A stretch of DNA of 64,000 nt, from the NCBI RefSeq assembly GCF_022581195.2, contig NC_061463.1:1984001-2048000 (forward strand), in the 5' to 3' direction. The stretch is from Helicoverpa zea. Taxonomy: Eukaryota; Arthropoda; Insecta; Lepidoptera; Noctuidae. This document shows positions 34,455 through 42,110 of this stretch, one piece after another (the first letter of the stretch is position 1; every line of letters begins with the position of its first letter). The notes below the pieces were generated by a model that saw only the letters and a list, made by a program, of their open reading frames with translations, searched no databases and was not told the DNA's origin. The translations under genes were made by a program, and so were the position numbers.

Positions 34455-36482
34455 ATGGATTCACAAACTACAAACACAAACAAACAAAACAAAAAAGACG
34501 AAAAGGAGTGGGACGAGGACTCGGAATCCGAGTCCGTGTCCAGCGAGGGGGATGCGGGGGGTTTTAAGCTCCCCCGCAACAAGAAGGACCACCGGGCCGA
34601 CGCCTTCCTCAAGAGGAGGAGGGAAGACCCCGGGTCCTCCTCTGGTGGTCGCGGGGCCTCGGCCAAAAAGGTCGCCAGGAGGCCCGTCAGCGAAGGGTCC
34701 GCTGGGGCTTCTGTGGGTGGCGGAGGAGCGGCTTATCTGAGCTCCTCCTCCGAGGAGGAGTCGGCCATCGGCTCCGACCGGGAGCGGAGGGCGGACTTCG
34801 AGAAGACGGTGGAGTCCGCCATCAGGCAGGTGGCCCTAAAAAGGAAAAAGGCCAGCAAAGACGGCGCCATTGAGGCCGCCACCGCCTCCATCACCGCCGC
34901 AGCGGTGAGCAACTTTGGCCGGGCTCCCGTGAGCGAGCTGGCCAAACTGCAGCAAGAGGTGGCTCGTCTGACGGCCGCCCTGGAGTCTCTCGTGGACGAG
35001 AACAGGAGTCTCCGGGCGGAGCTCGCTAAGATGCGCGAGCAGGAGGCGGAGCGCGGCGGGGCCAGACAACAGGCGCAGACTGCGCCGGCTGAGAGCCAGA
35101 TCCTGGCCCTAGTCCGTCAGGAGATGGCGGCCTTCCAGGCTCGCTTCTCAGTCCTGGAGGGCAGGGTTCTGCGCCCCCCCCTCGCGACGTCGAAGCCCCC
35201 AGCGGCCCAAAGGGCCTCCTATGCGGCTGCGGTTGCAGCGGCACCCCCACCCAGAAGGGGACCGCCGAGCAAGCCCCCTGTCGCGGCGCCGAACGGACCG
35301 ACCAGGAGGGCGCCCGCTCAGCCAAAGCCCAAGACCGCAAGGGCGGTCCAGGCGCAGAGGCCCCCGGTGCCACCGTCAGCACCGGCTCCGTCGTCGGCAC
35401 CAGTGGCGAAACGCCCTCCAAAGCCGACACCGTCTGCGGCCCCTACCTCTTCTGCCATTGAGTCAGAGTGGCAGGTGGTGGGGGAAAAGAAAAAGAAACG
35501 GAGGGCGGCCAAAGCGGCCAAAAAGAAGGCCCAGAAACGGCGGCGCAGGGAGCGAGCCGCCGCGGCGCAACTCCGCGCCCCCAAAACCGCGGCTGTAGTA
35601 GTCACACTACAGCCGGACGCGGTCAAAAGGGGCGTGTCGTACCGCGACGTGCTCGCCCAAGCGAAGGAGGCGGTGAACCTGCAGGAGCTGGGTATCGCCT
35701 CCGGCCTCCGGCTCAGGGTGACCGCAACGGGCGCCCGAATGCTGGAGGTCCCAGGAGCGGCCGGTGGGCCCGCCGCAGACGCTCTAGCCGAGAGGCTTAG
35801 GGCGTCCATAAGTGCGGACGACGCCCGAGTCTCCAGGCCCCACAAGTGCGCGGATCTGCGCATCATGGGCCTGGACGACTCAGCTACTGCGGAGGAGGTA
35901 GTGGCCGCCGTCGCTAGGACGGGTGGGTGCTCCGCCGACGAAGTCAAGGCGGGCACCATACGTCCTGACTTCAGGGGCACGTGCACCATCACGGTGAGCT
36001 GCCCCGTGACGGCGGCCAAGAACATTGTGGACGGCCGAAGATTGCTGGTCGGCTGGGTGTCGGCGCAGGTTAAGCTGCTTGACCCCAGACCGCTGAGGTG
36101 CTTCCGATGCCACGTCGGGCATCATGTGGGTGTCCGTTGCACCTCGGAGGTCGACCGCAGCGCCCTCTGTTTCCGCTGCGGTCAGCCCGGTCACAAGGCC
36201 GTAGAATGCAGCGCCACGCCGCACTGCTCTGCATGTGCGGCTGCTGGCAAGCCAGCCGAACACCGGGCGGGGAGCAAGACCTGTGCCCCACCCGCCAAGC
36301 CGAGTAAGGGCAAGGGTCGGCCGTCCGTCGTTGCCACCGCTGTCACCTCCGCAGTGGCCACCACCGCAGCTCCTGCGGCCGCCGCCGCCCCCAACGCTGC
36401 CGCCGCTGTCGCCGTCGCCACTGCTGCTGCCGCAGCGCCCGTCCTTGGGCCTCAAGAGGAGGAAGACGTGATGGAGTGCTAG
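34455..36482 (+). CDS. R1-clade ORF1 (gag-like) with three zinc knuckles
   Basis: This is a protein of about 675 aa. The frame is open from an earlier ATG at 34401, but the ATG at 34455 (MDSQTTNTNKQNKKDEKEWD) begins the charged N-terminus expected of these proteins and is preferred. The order is an acidic/Ser-rich N-terminus, a coiled coil (about codons 170-215 of the longer frame), a Pro/Ala-rich linker, a Lys/Arg-rich basic patch (KKKKRRAAKAAKKKAQKRRR), a gag-like domain, then CCHC knuckles CFRCHVGHHVGVRC, CFRCGQPGHKAVEC and CSACAAAGKPAEH...C near codons 567-627, and an Ala-rich tail. In this clade ORF1 binds element RNA and takes it to the nucleus. ORF2 overlaps its last codons. No stop or frameshift is visible. 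Confidence 0.85.
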   Translation: MDSQTTNTNKQNKKDEKEWDEDSESESVSSEGDAGGFKLPRNKKDHRADAFLKRRREDPGSSSGGRGASAKKVARRPVSEGSAGASVGGGGAAYLSSSSEEESAIGSDRERRADFEKTVESAIRQVALKRKKASKDGAIEAATASITAAAVSNFGRAPVSELAKLQQEVARLTAALESLVDENRSLRAELAKMREQEAERGGARQQAQTAPAESQILALVRQEMAAFQARFSVLEGRVLRPPLATSKPPAAQRASYAAAVAAAPPPRRGPPSKPPVAAPNGPTRRAPAQPKPKTARAVQAQRPPVPPSAPAPSSAPVAKRPPKPTPSAAPTSSAIESEWQVVGEKKKKRRAAKAAKKKAQKRRRRERAAAAQLRAPKTAAVVVTLQPDAVKRGVSYRDVLAQAKEAVNLQELGIASGLRLRVTATGARMLEVPGAAGGPAADALAERLRASISADDARVSRPHKCADLRIMGLDDSATAEEVVAAVARTGGCSADEVKAGTIRPDFRGTCTITVSCPVTAAKNIVDGRRLLVGWVSAQVKLLDPRPLRCFRCHVGHHVGVRCTSEVDRSALCFRCGQPGHKAVECSATPHCSACAAAGKPAEHRAGSKTCAPPAKPSKGKGRPSVVATAVTSAVATTAAPAAAAAPNAAAAVAVATAAAAAPVLGPQEEEDVMEC

Positions 36483-36555
36483 CCTGGCTCCACTACGCTT
36501 CCTCCAGGCGAACATCAACCACTGCGCCCGTGCCCAGGATCTGTTGCTCCAAAGC

Positions 36556-38223
36556 ATGGCGCAGTGGTCGATCAACATCGCCGTGGTCGCTGAGCCGTAC
36601 TTTGTCCTTCCCAGGGATGACTGGGTCAAGGACCTTAGCGGCTCAGTGACCATCATATCGTCGGCCGCCGCTGGTACTCCTTCCCTCGAAGGGGTGAAGA
36701 GTGGAAGGGGTTGCGTCGCAGCACGGTTCGGGGAGATAGTCGTCGTGGGGGTGTACTTCTCCCCGAGCCGAACTCTCGCCGAGTTCCACAACTCCCTCCT
36801 GGAGTTGTCCGTCGTCGTCGGAAGTTATTCCCTCCCCGTGATAGTGTTAGGGGACTTCAACGCCAAGAACTTGGCCTGGGGTTCCCGACGCACAGATGCA
36901 CGGGGTAGGATGGTGGAGGACTGGGCGCTGGAAGCAGGCCTGGTCGTCCTCAATCGGGGTTCTGTCCCCACGTGCGTACGGATGCGGGGCGAGTCAGTGG
37001 TGGACATCTCGTTCGCCAGCCCCGCTCTGCTGCCGCGTGTCTTTGACTGGCGCGTGGAGGAGAGGGTGGAGACCTACTCCGATCACCGGTACATCCGGTT
37101 TGACGTCTCCGCCCAGAACCCTAGCGCGCCGGTCCTGCAGACCCCGAGTGGTCCACGTTGGGCGCTGAGGCACCTGGACCGGGAGCTTCTCCTGGAAGCC
37201 TCAGTCGTGCAGGCCTGGGTGTCATCACCGGACAGGCCCGCCGACATCAACGACGAGGCGGAGTGGTTCCGGGAGACCATGTCCGAGATCTGTGACGTGG
37301 CCATGCCCCGAGCCCCGCCAGGACGCGCCCGACGCCAGGTGTACTGGTGGTCTTGCGAGATCGCCGCCCTTCGAGAGGCGTGCGTCGCTGCGAGGCACCT
37401 GTACACCAGACACCGCAGGCTGCGCATCCGCCCTCCGGATGCAGAAGCCAGGGAAGCAGAGCTGTACGAGGGTTACAGAGCTGCGAAGACCGCCCTCCAA
37501 TTGGCCATCGTCCAGGCCAAGGAGGTGGCCAATGCGGAGCTGCTGGGGTCTCTGGACAGGGACCCGTGGGGGCGCCCGTACAAAATGGTGCGGGGCAAGC
37601 TCCGCCCATGGGCCCCCCCGCTGACCCAGAGCCTTCGGCCTCAGCTGGTGGAGGAGGTGGTGAGCGCTCTGTTCCCTTCGCGCGGGGAACACTCTCCCCC
37701 GCCCATGTCTCTGCAACCCGCGGTGTCAAGTACGGACCACACTTCCGACGACGACGATGTCCCCGAGGTGACTGGGGTGGACCTGAGAGTGGCGGTGGCT
37801 AGGCTGAAAGCCAAAAACACCGCCCCAGGGCCTGATGGCCTGCCTGGCAAGGCCTGGGTCCTGGCCCTTGAGGCTCTCGGGCCTCGACTTAGGGGGCTTC
37901 TCAGCGCATGTTTGGAGAGGGGCCAGTTCCCACTTCGTTGGAAGACAGGGAAACTGGTCCTCATACGGAAGCCGGGGCGCCCTGCGGACTCTCCGTCCGC
38001 ATACCGGCCTATCGTGTTGCTCGACGAGGTGGGCAAGCTCTTTGAGCGAGTTGTCGCACACCGCCTCGTCGCGCACCTTGGGGGGATAGGGCCGGACCTT
38101 GCGGACCACCAGTTCGGTTTCCGCAAGGGGCGCTCAACGGTGGACGCCATCATGCGCGTGAGAGCTCTCACGACGGGGGATGCTGTGTCCCGGGGGGGGG
38201 GTCGTCTTGGCGGTGTCTCTTGA
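36556..38223 (+). CDS. R1-clade ORF2, 5' part: endonuclease and start of RT (frameshifted)
   Basis: The frame is open from 36472, right after an in-frame TGA (36469-36471) and overlapping the end of ORF1. The clade-typical endonuclease opening FLQANINHC (from 36499) lies upstream of the first ATG at 36556, so translation probably starts by reinitiation without a normal start. Endonuclease motifs: VVAEPYF, LGDFNAKNLAWGSRR, VVDISFASP, TYSDHRYIRF. RT motifs: APGPDGLPGKAW, YRPIVLLDEVGKLFERV, DHQFGFRKGRSTVDAIM. The endonuclease nicks the target and primes RT. The frame runs into the ten-G run at 38192-38201 and ends at an out-of-frame stop (38221-38223). The continuation lies in the next frame. 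Confidence 0.85.
   Translation: MAQWSINIAVVAEPYFVLPRDDWVKDLSGSVTIISSAAAGTPSLEGVKSGRGCVAARFGEIVVVGVYFSPSRTLAEFHNSLLELSVVVGSYSLPVIVLGDFNAKNLAWGSRRTDARGRMVEDWALEAGLVVLNRGSVPTCVRMRGESVVDISFASPALLPRVFDWRVEERVETYSDHRYIRFDVSAQNPSAPVLQTPSGPRWALRHLDRELLLEASVVQAWVSSPDRPADINDEAEWFRETMSEICDVAMPRAPPGRARRQVYWWSCEIAALREACVAARHLYTRHRRLRIRPPDAEAREAELYEGYRAAKTALQLAIVQAKEVANAELLGSLDRDPWGRPYKMVRGKLRPWAPPLTQSLRPQLVEEVVSALFPSRGEHSPPPMSLQPAVSSTDHTSDDDDVPEVTGVDLRVAVARLKAKNTAPGPDGLPGKAWVLALEALGPRLRGLLSACLERGQFPLRWKTGKLVLIRKPGRPADSPSAYRPIVLLDEVGKLFERVVAHRLVAHLGGIGPDLADHQFGFRKGRSTVDAIMRVRALTTGDAVSRGGGRLGGVS
38192..38201 (+). other. Ten-G run that breaks ORF2
   Basis: The run of ten G follows TGTGTCCC. The upstream RT frame reads DAVSRGG and then leaves the family sequence, while the +1 frame gives the expected VVLAVSLDIANAF. 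The lesion is therefore within this run. Confidence 0.8.
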
Positions 38224-39661
38224 CATCGCCAACGCCTTCAACACCCTTCCCTGGAGTTGCATCAGGGAGGCACTCCGGTATCACCGGGTGCCGACCTACC
38301 TTCGTCGCGTGGTCGAGGCCTATCTGTCGGATAGGTCCATCATTTACCCTGGTCACAACGGGGAATGGAACCGGCGAGAGATGTCGTGCGGTGTTCCGCA
38401 GGGGTCGGTACTGGGGCCGCTCTTGTGGAACATCGGCTACGACTGGGTGCTGCGCGCCGACCTCCCTAGCGGCGTCAGCGTGGTCTGCTACGCTGACGAC
38501 ACGCTGGTTCTGGCACAAGGGAGGTCGCACCAGGAGGCGGCCGACATAATGACGCGCGGGGTTGCGATAGTCATCGAGAGGATCCAGCTGCTGGGACTGG
38601 AGGTGGCCTTGCACAAATCCGAGGCCATGTGCTTTCATGGGCTTCGGAACGCGCCACCTTCAGGCTCCCAAGTCACGGTGGGGGGGGCTACCATCGGCGT
38701 CGAGAGGGCGATGAAGTACCTGGGACTCGTCCTCGACGGCCGGTGGAGCTTCGTCGAGCACTTCCGACGTTTGGGCCCCAAACTGGAGAAGGCAGGTGCT
38801 GCATTCAAGCGGCTCCTGCCCAACCTGGGAGGCCCGAACGCCCCCTGCCGTAAACTCTACGCGGGGGTCATGCGGTCCATGGCCCTTTACGGGGCCCCGG
38901 TATGGGCACGTTCGGCACGGCCGCGGGCTGTGCACTACCTGAACGTGCCCCAAAGGGTGATAGCCATTAGGCTAATCCGGGGGTACCGCACGATCTCCCG
39001 CGAAGCAGCTGGCCTACTCGCTGGACTGCCACCGTGGGATCTGGAGGCGAGGGTCTTCTTGCGCCTGTACGACTGGCGCGAGGAGGCTCAGCGCCGGGGA
39101 GAAACCCCGTTGCCGCGGCAAGTTGTCGCGCAGCGGGCGGAGCTCCGGCGCGATCTCATGGTGGCGTGGAGGGAGCGACTATCGCAACCCAGTGCAGGGC
39201 ACGCCACCATCGTGGCGGTAAGTCCCCTCTTTGAGGAGTGGCTCGGGAGGAGTCACGGCGCCCTCACGTACCGCATGACGCAGGTCCTCACCGGACACGG
39301 TTGTTTCGGGAGGTACCTGCACCGCATCGGTCGTGAGGAGGCGCCCGGGTGTCACCATTGTGCGGACAGCCCCGAGGACACGGTGGACCACACAGTCCAG
39401 GTGTGCCCCGCATGGGAAGGGCACCGCCGGGTCCTCGTCGAGGCTTTGGACGGCGGCGACCTCTCGCGTCCGGCCCTGGTTCAGGCCATGGTCCGGGGCG
39501 AGAGGGAATGGGATGCCGTCGCCTCCTTCTGCGAAGCGGTCATGCTCGAGAAGGAGGAGGCGGAACGCCAGAGAGTCCGCACCTCTCATCCCGGCCGCCG
39601 CGCTGGACCAGGTAGACACCATGGGCGCCGGGTGTCGCGAGATGACTCCCGGCCACCGTAG
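38202..39661 (+). CDS. R1-clade ORF2, 3' part: RT catalytic core and CCHC (frameshifted)
   Basis: This continues the preceding ORF2 after the G-run. The order is VVLAVSLDIANAFNTLPW (the AFN form of the RT A motif), GVPQGSVLGPLLWN, catalytic VCYADDTLVLAQ (ADD codons 38492-38500), YLGLVLDGRW, GAPVWARS, and a C-terminal zinc knuckle CHHCADSPEDTVDHTVQVC near 39350-39405, as in R1 and I-group proteins. It ends at TAG 39659-39661. One fewer G in the run would fuse both parts. Whether this is a real mutation, a programmed slip or a sequencing error in a homopolymer cannot be told from the sequence. Confidence 0.85.
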
Positions 39662-39976
39662 GCGTGGGTCTGTGGGCGGTGAGTTCGGGTGGCTCATCGT
39701 CCCTCTGTCTTCCTAGACGACAGACCCGTGTCGACGGCGCGCGTTGTTCCACGCGCTCCTCAAAGAGACGTCAGCAACCCCAGCGGGGCCCAGCAGGGCC
39801 AAGGCCTGCCGGGGCTGCGGGTTGTTCGAAAGAGATACCGCGGCCCTGGTACATAAAAGGCCTATGACGGAACACGACGATTTTAGTCAGTAAGAGTCTG
39901 ACACTCCCTCACCGCTGCTAACCCACAGCGGGAGGGGTCATTTGATGATTTTACGTCGATAAAAAAAAAAAAAAAA
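39662..39976 (+). other. R1-clade 3' UTR with terminal hairpin and poly(A)
   Basis: The UTR contains GGCGTGGGTCTGTGGGCGGT, GTTCGAAAGAGATACCGCGG, TTAGTCAGTAAGAGTCTGAC and a stem CCGCTG (39912-39917) / CAGCGG (39926-39931), followed by AGGGGTCATTTGATGATT and 16 A (39961-39976). The stem and the CATTTGATGATT motif are conserved in the older copy at 41763-41815, which suggests they matter for recognition by the RT. That role is inferred from related elements. Confidence 0.7.
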
Positions 39977-40320
39977 GGCTAGAAACGTGAGAACCTAGTT
40001 TACACTTCTAGGCTAGTGTTAAAAATATTTACATTAGCCAAAAAGCGTGACCTAACTCAGTTTTGCATAATATTTACAATTTGTTTCAAAATAATGTGGG
40101 TATTTTTTTTTTATTGTTATTATTTGCATGGAAAGGAGATCATTCATTTCGTACCCAAAACTGAAAATGCCGGCCAGAGTAAAAAAAATGTAGATTCTCG
40201 TAGAGAATAATGCCTTGAAGATTTTTTACTATTACAAGAATCGTCTACAATTAACCCCCAGGCTGCTATTGGACTTTGAAAATACAAAAAAATCCCACAA
40301 TGTCTGAACAATCACATTAC

Positions 40321-40387
40321 GGCCCCAATCTGGAGGAGGCAGGCGCTGCCTTCAAGCAATTCCTGCCCAACCTGAGGGGCCCAAAAG
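40321..40387 (+). pseudogene. Isolated R1-family ORF2 piece next to a T-run
   Basis: GGCCCCAATCTGGAGGAGGC, AGGCGCTGCCTTCAAGCAAT, TCCTGCCCAACCTGAGGGGC matches 38776-38838 of ORF2. It lies in plus orientation directly against the T-run (40389-40406) that starts an inverted 3' UTR. The mirror copy is at about 41822-41888. Confidence 0.6.
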
Positions 40388-40985
40388 TTTTTTTTTTTTT
40401 TTTTTTGATGGGAAATCATCAAATGACCCCTGCCGCTGTAGGTTAGCAGCGTGAGGGACTGTTAGACTCTTACTGACTAAAACCCATCATGTTCCTTCTT
40501 AAGCCCTTTATATACCAGGGCCACGGTAACTCTTTCGAACAATCCCGCAGGCCCGGCAGGCCTTGGCCCTGGAGGGCCCTGCTGGGGTTTTGCTGACGCC
40601 AGAGTAAAAATATCGCAGATTCTCAACGAGAATAATATCCTGAAGATTTCTTACTTTTATAAGGAACGTCTTCGTTTAACCCTTAGACTGCTATTTGAGT
40701 TTAAAGTGTGCGTACCGTGAATAAAAAATCTATACTGGAATGTTACGAGAAATAACGTCTATAGTATTTTTTTATTATTAAATAACTGAATGTCTACGAT
40801 TACCCCCTCCCTATGCTACACCGAGGAGACTTACTGCAATAAGTAAGTCCCATCATGTTCCTTCTGACCATGAACCAGGGCTGCGGTAACTCTTTCGGAC
40901 AATCCCGCAGCTCCGGCAGGGTTTGCTGCAGGGCCCAAGGTGGTTGTCTCCAAATAGACAGAGGGACGATGAGCCACCCGAAACT

Positions 40986-41166
40986 ATAGGGCCAGGTGGG
41001 AATGGGATGCTATCGTCTCCTTTTGCGGATCATTTATGCTAGAGGCGGTAGAACAACTGAGAGCTAGCGCCTCTCATCCCAGCCGCTGCGGTGGACGTGG
41101 AAAATACCACGGACGTCGGATTTCGAACGACTCCTGGCCCCCGTAGGCGTGGGTCTGTGAGCGGTG
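40986..41166 (+). pseudogene. R1-family ORF2 C-terminal remnant in palindrome centre
   Basis: GGTGGGAATGGGATGCTATC, GTCTCCTTTTGCGGATCATT and CGCCTCTCATCCCAGCCGCT parallel 39503-39600 of the complete element (GAGGGAATGGGATGCCGTCG ... CACCTCTCATCCCGGCCG). It is the end of ORF2 leading straight into the plus-strand 3' UTR copy at 41140-41400, and it is dead by substitutions and indels. Confidence 0.6.
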
Positions 41167-42110
41167 AGTTTCGGGTGGCTCTCTCATCGTCCCTCCGCCT
41201 CTTTGGAGACAAAAGGCCCGTGTCGGCGGCGAGCGTTGTTCAATGCCTTCCTCAGAGAGTCAGCAAAAACACCAGTGGGGCCCACTATGGCCAAAACCTG
41301 CCGGGGTGTGGGATTGTCCGATAGAGTTACCGCTGGTTTGGGTATACGGGTTTAAATCAGTAAGAGCCTCATCGGTGTAACAGGGGGTATCTAATCGTAG
41401 ATGTTCGGTCAGTTAAAAAAATACTGTAGACGTTATTTCCCGTAACATTCACTTCCGTTCGATTACTGGAATTACTTCGATTTCGGTTTTTATTCACCGT
41501 ACGCACATTTTAAACTCAAATAGCAGTCTAAGGGTTAAACGAAGACATTCCTTATAAAAGTAAAAAATCTTCAGGATATTATTCTCATTCAGAATCTGCG
41601 ATATTTTTACTCTGGCGTCAGCAAAACCCCAGCAGGGCCCTCCAGGGCCAAGGCCTGCCGGGGCTGCGGGATTGTTCGAAAGAGTTACCGTGGCCCTAGT
41701 ATATAAAGGGCTTAAGAAGGAACATGATGGGTTTTAGTCAGTAAGAGTCTAACAGTCCCTCACGCTGCTAACCTACAGCGGCAGGGGTCATTTGATGATT
41801 TCCCATCAAAAAAAAAAAAACGTTTGGGCCCCTCAGGTTGGGCAGGAATTGCTTGAAGGCAGCGCCTGCCTCCTCCAGATTGGGGCCGTAATGTGATTGT
41901 TCAGACATTGTGGGATTTTTTTGTACTTTCAAAGTCCAGTAGCAGCCTGGGGGTTAATTGTAGGCTTTTCTTGTAATAGTAAATAATCTTCAGGCTATTA
42001 TTCTCTACGAGAATCTACAATTTTTTTTCTCTGGCCGGCACTTTCATTTTTGGGTACAAAATGTTCGAGACTTGAATGATCTCCTTTGAGAATGCTAATT
42101 TTATTTAGTT

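Larger units (their letters stand above)
33901..39989 (+). mobile_element. Complete R1-clade non-LTR retrotransposon with 13-bp TSD
   Basis: The target-site duplication GGCTAGAAACGTG is present at 33901-33913 and 39977-39989. The element itself runs from 33914 to the end of a 16-A tail at 39976. Its order is ribozyme-like 5' end, 5' UTR, gag-like ORF1, ORF2 (endonuclease, RT, C-terminal CCHC) and a 3' UTR with a terminal hairpin. It is markedly GC-rich compared with the AT-rich surroundings. The flanking sequence is neither 28S rDNA nor TTAGG telomere repeat, so this member is not at the classical R1 or TRAS/SART targets. One frameshift in ORF2 is the only visible lesion. Confidence 0.88.
40120..42110. 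repeat. About 2-kb imperfect palindrome made of R1-family 3' ends
   Basis: The left arm (40120-40985) and right arm (41167-42110) are imperfect reverse complements over nearly their whole length, around a spacer of about 180 bp (40986-41166). Going outwards from the centre each arm holds R1-family 3' UTR, a spacer with TTTATTCACCGTACGCAC (right arm), an unidentified unit (…AGAGTAAAAAT…), a second R1 3' UTR ending in an A-run or T-run, a short inverted ORF2 piece, and a second copy of the unidentified unit. Short open frames here (for example 41091-41324) are remnants. Compared with the full R1 element upstream, these pieces are clearly diverged. Confidence 0.75.

Noticed and set aside
34401..39867. 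Many long frames on both strands, including minus-strand frames of 235 and 303 codons
   Set aside because: They are shadows of the GC-rich R1-clade ORFs. The plus-strand frames show family motifs in order; the shadow frames show none.
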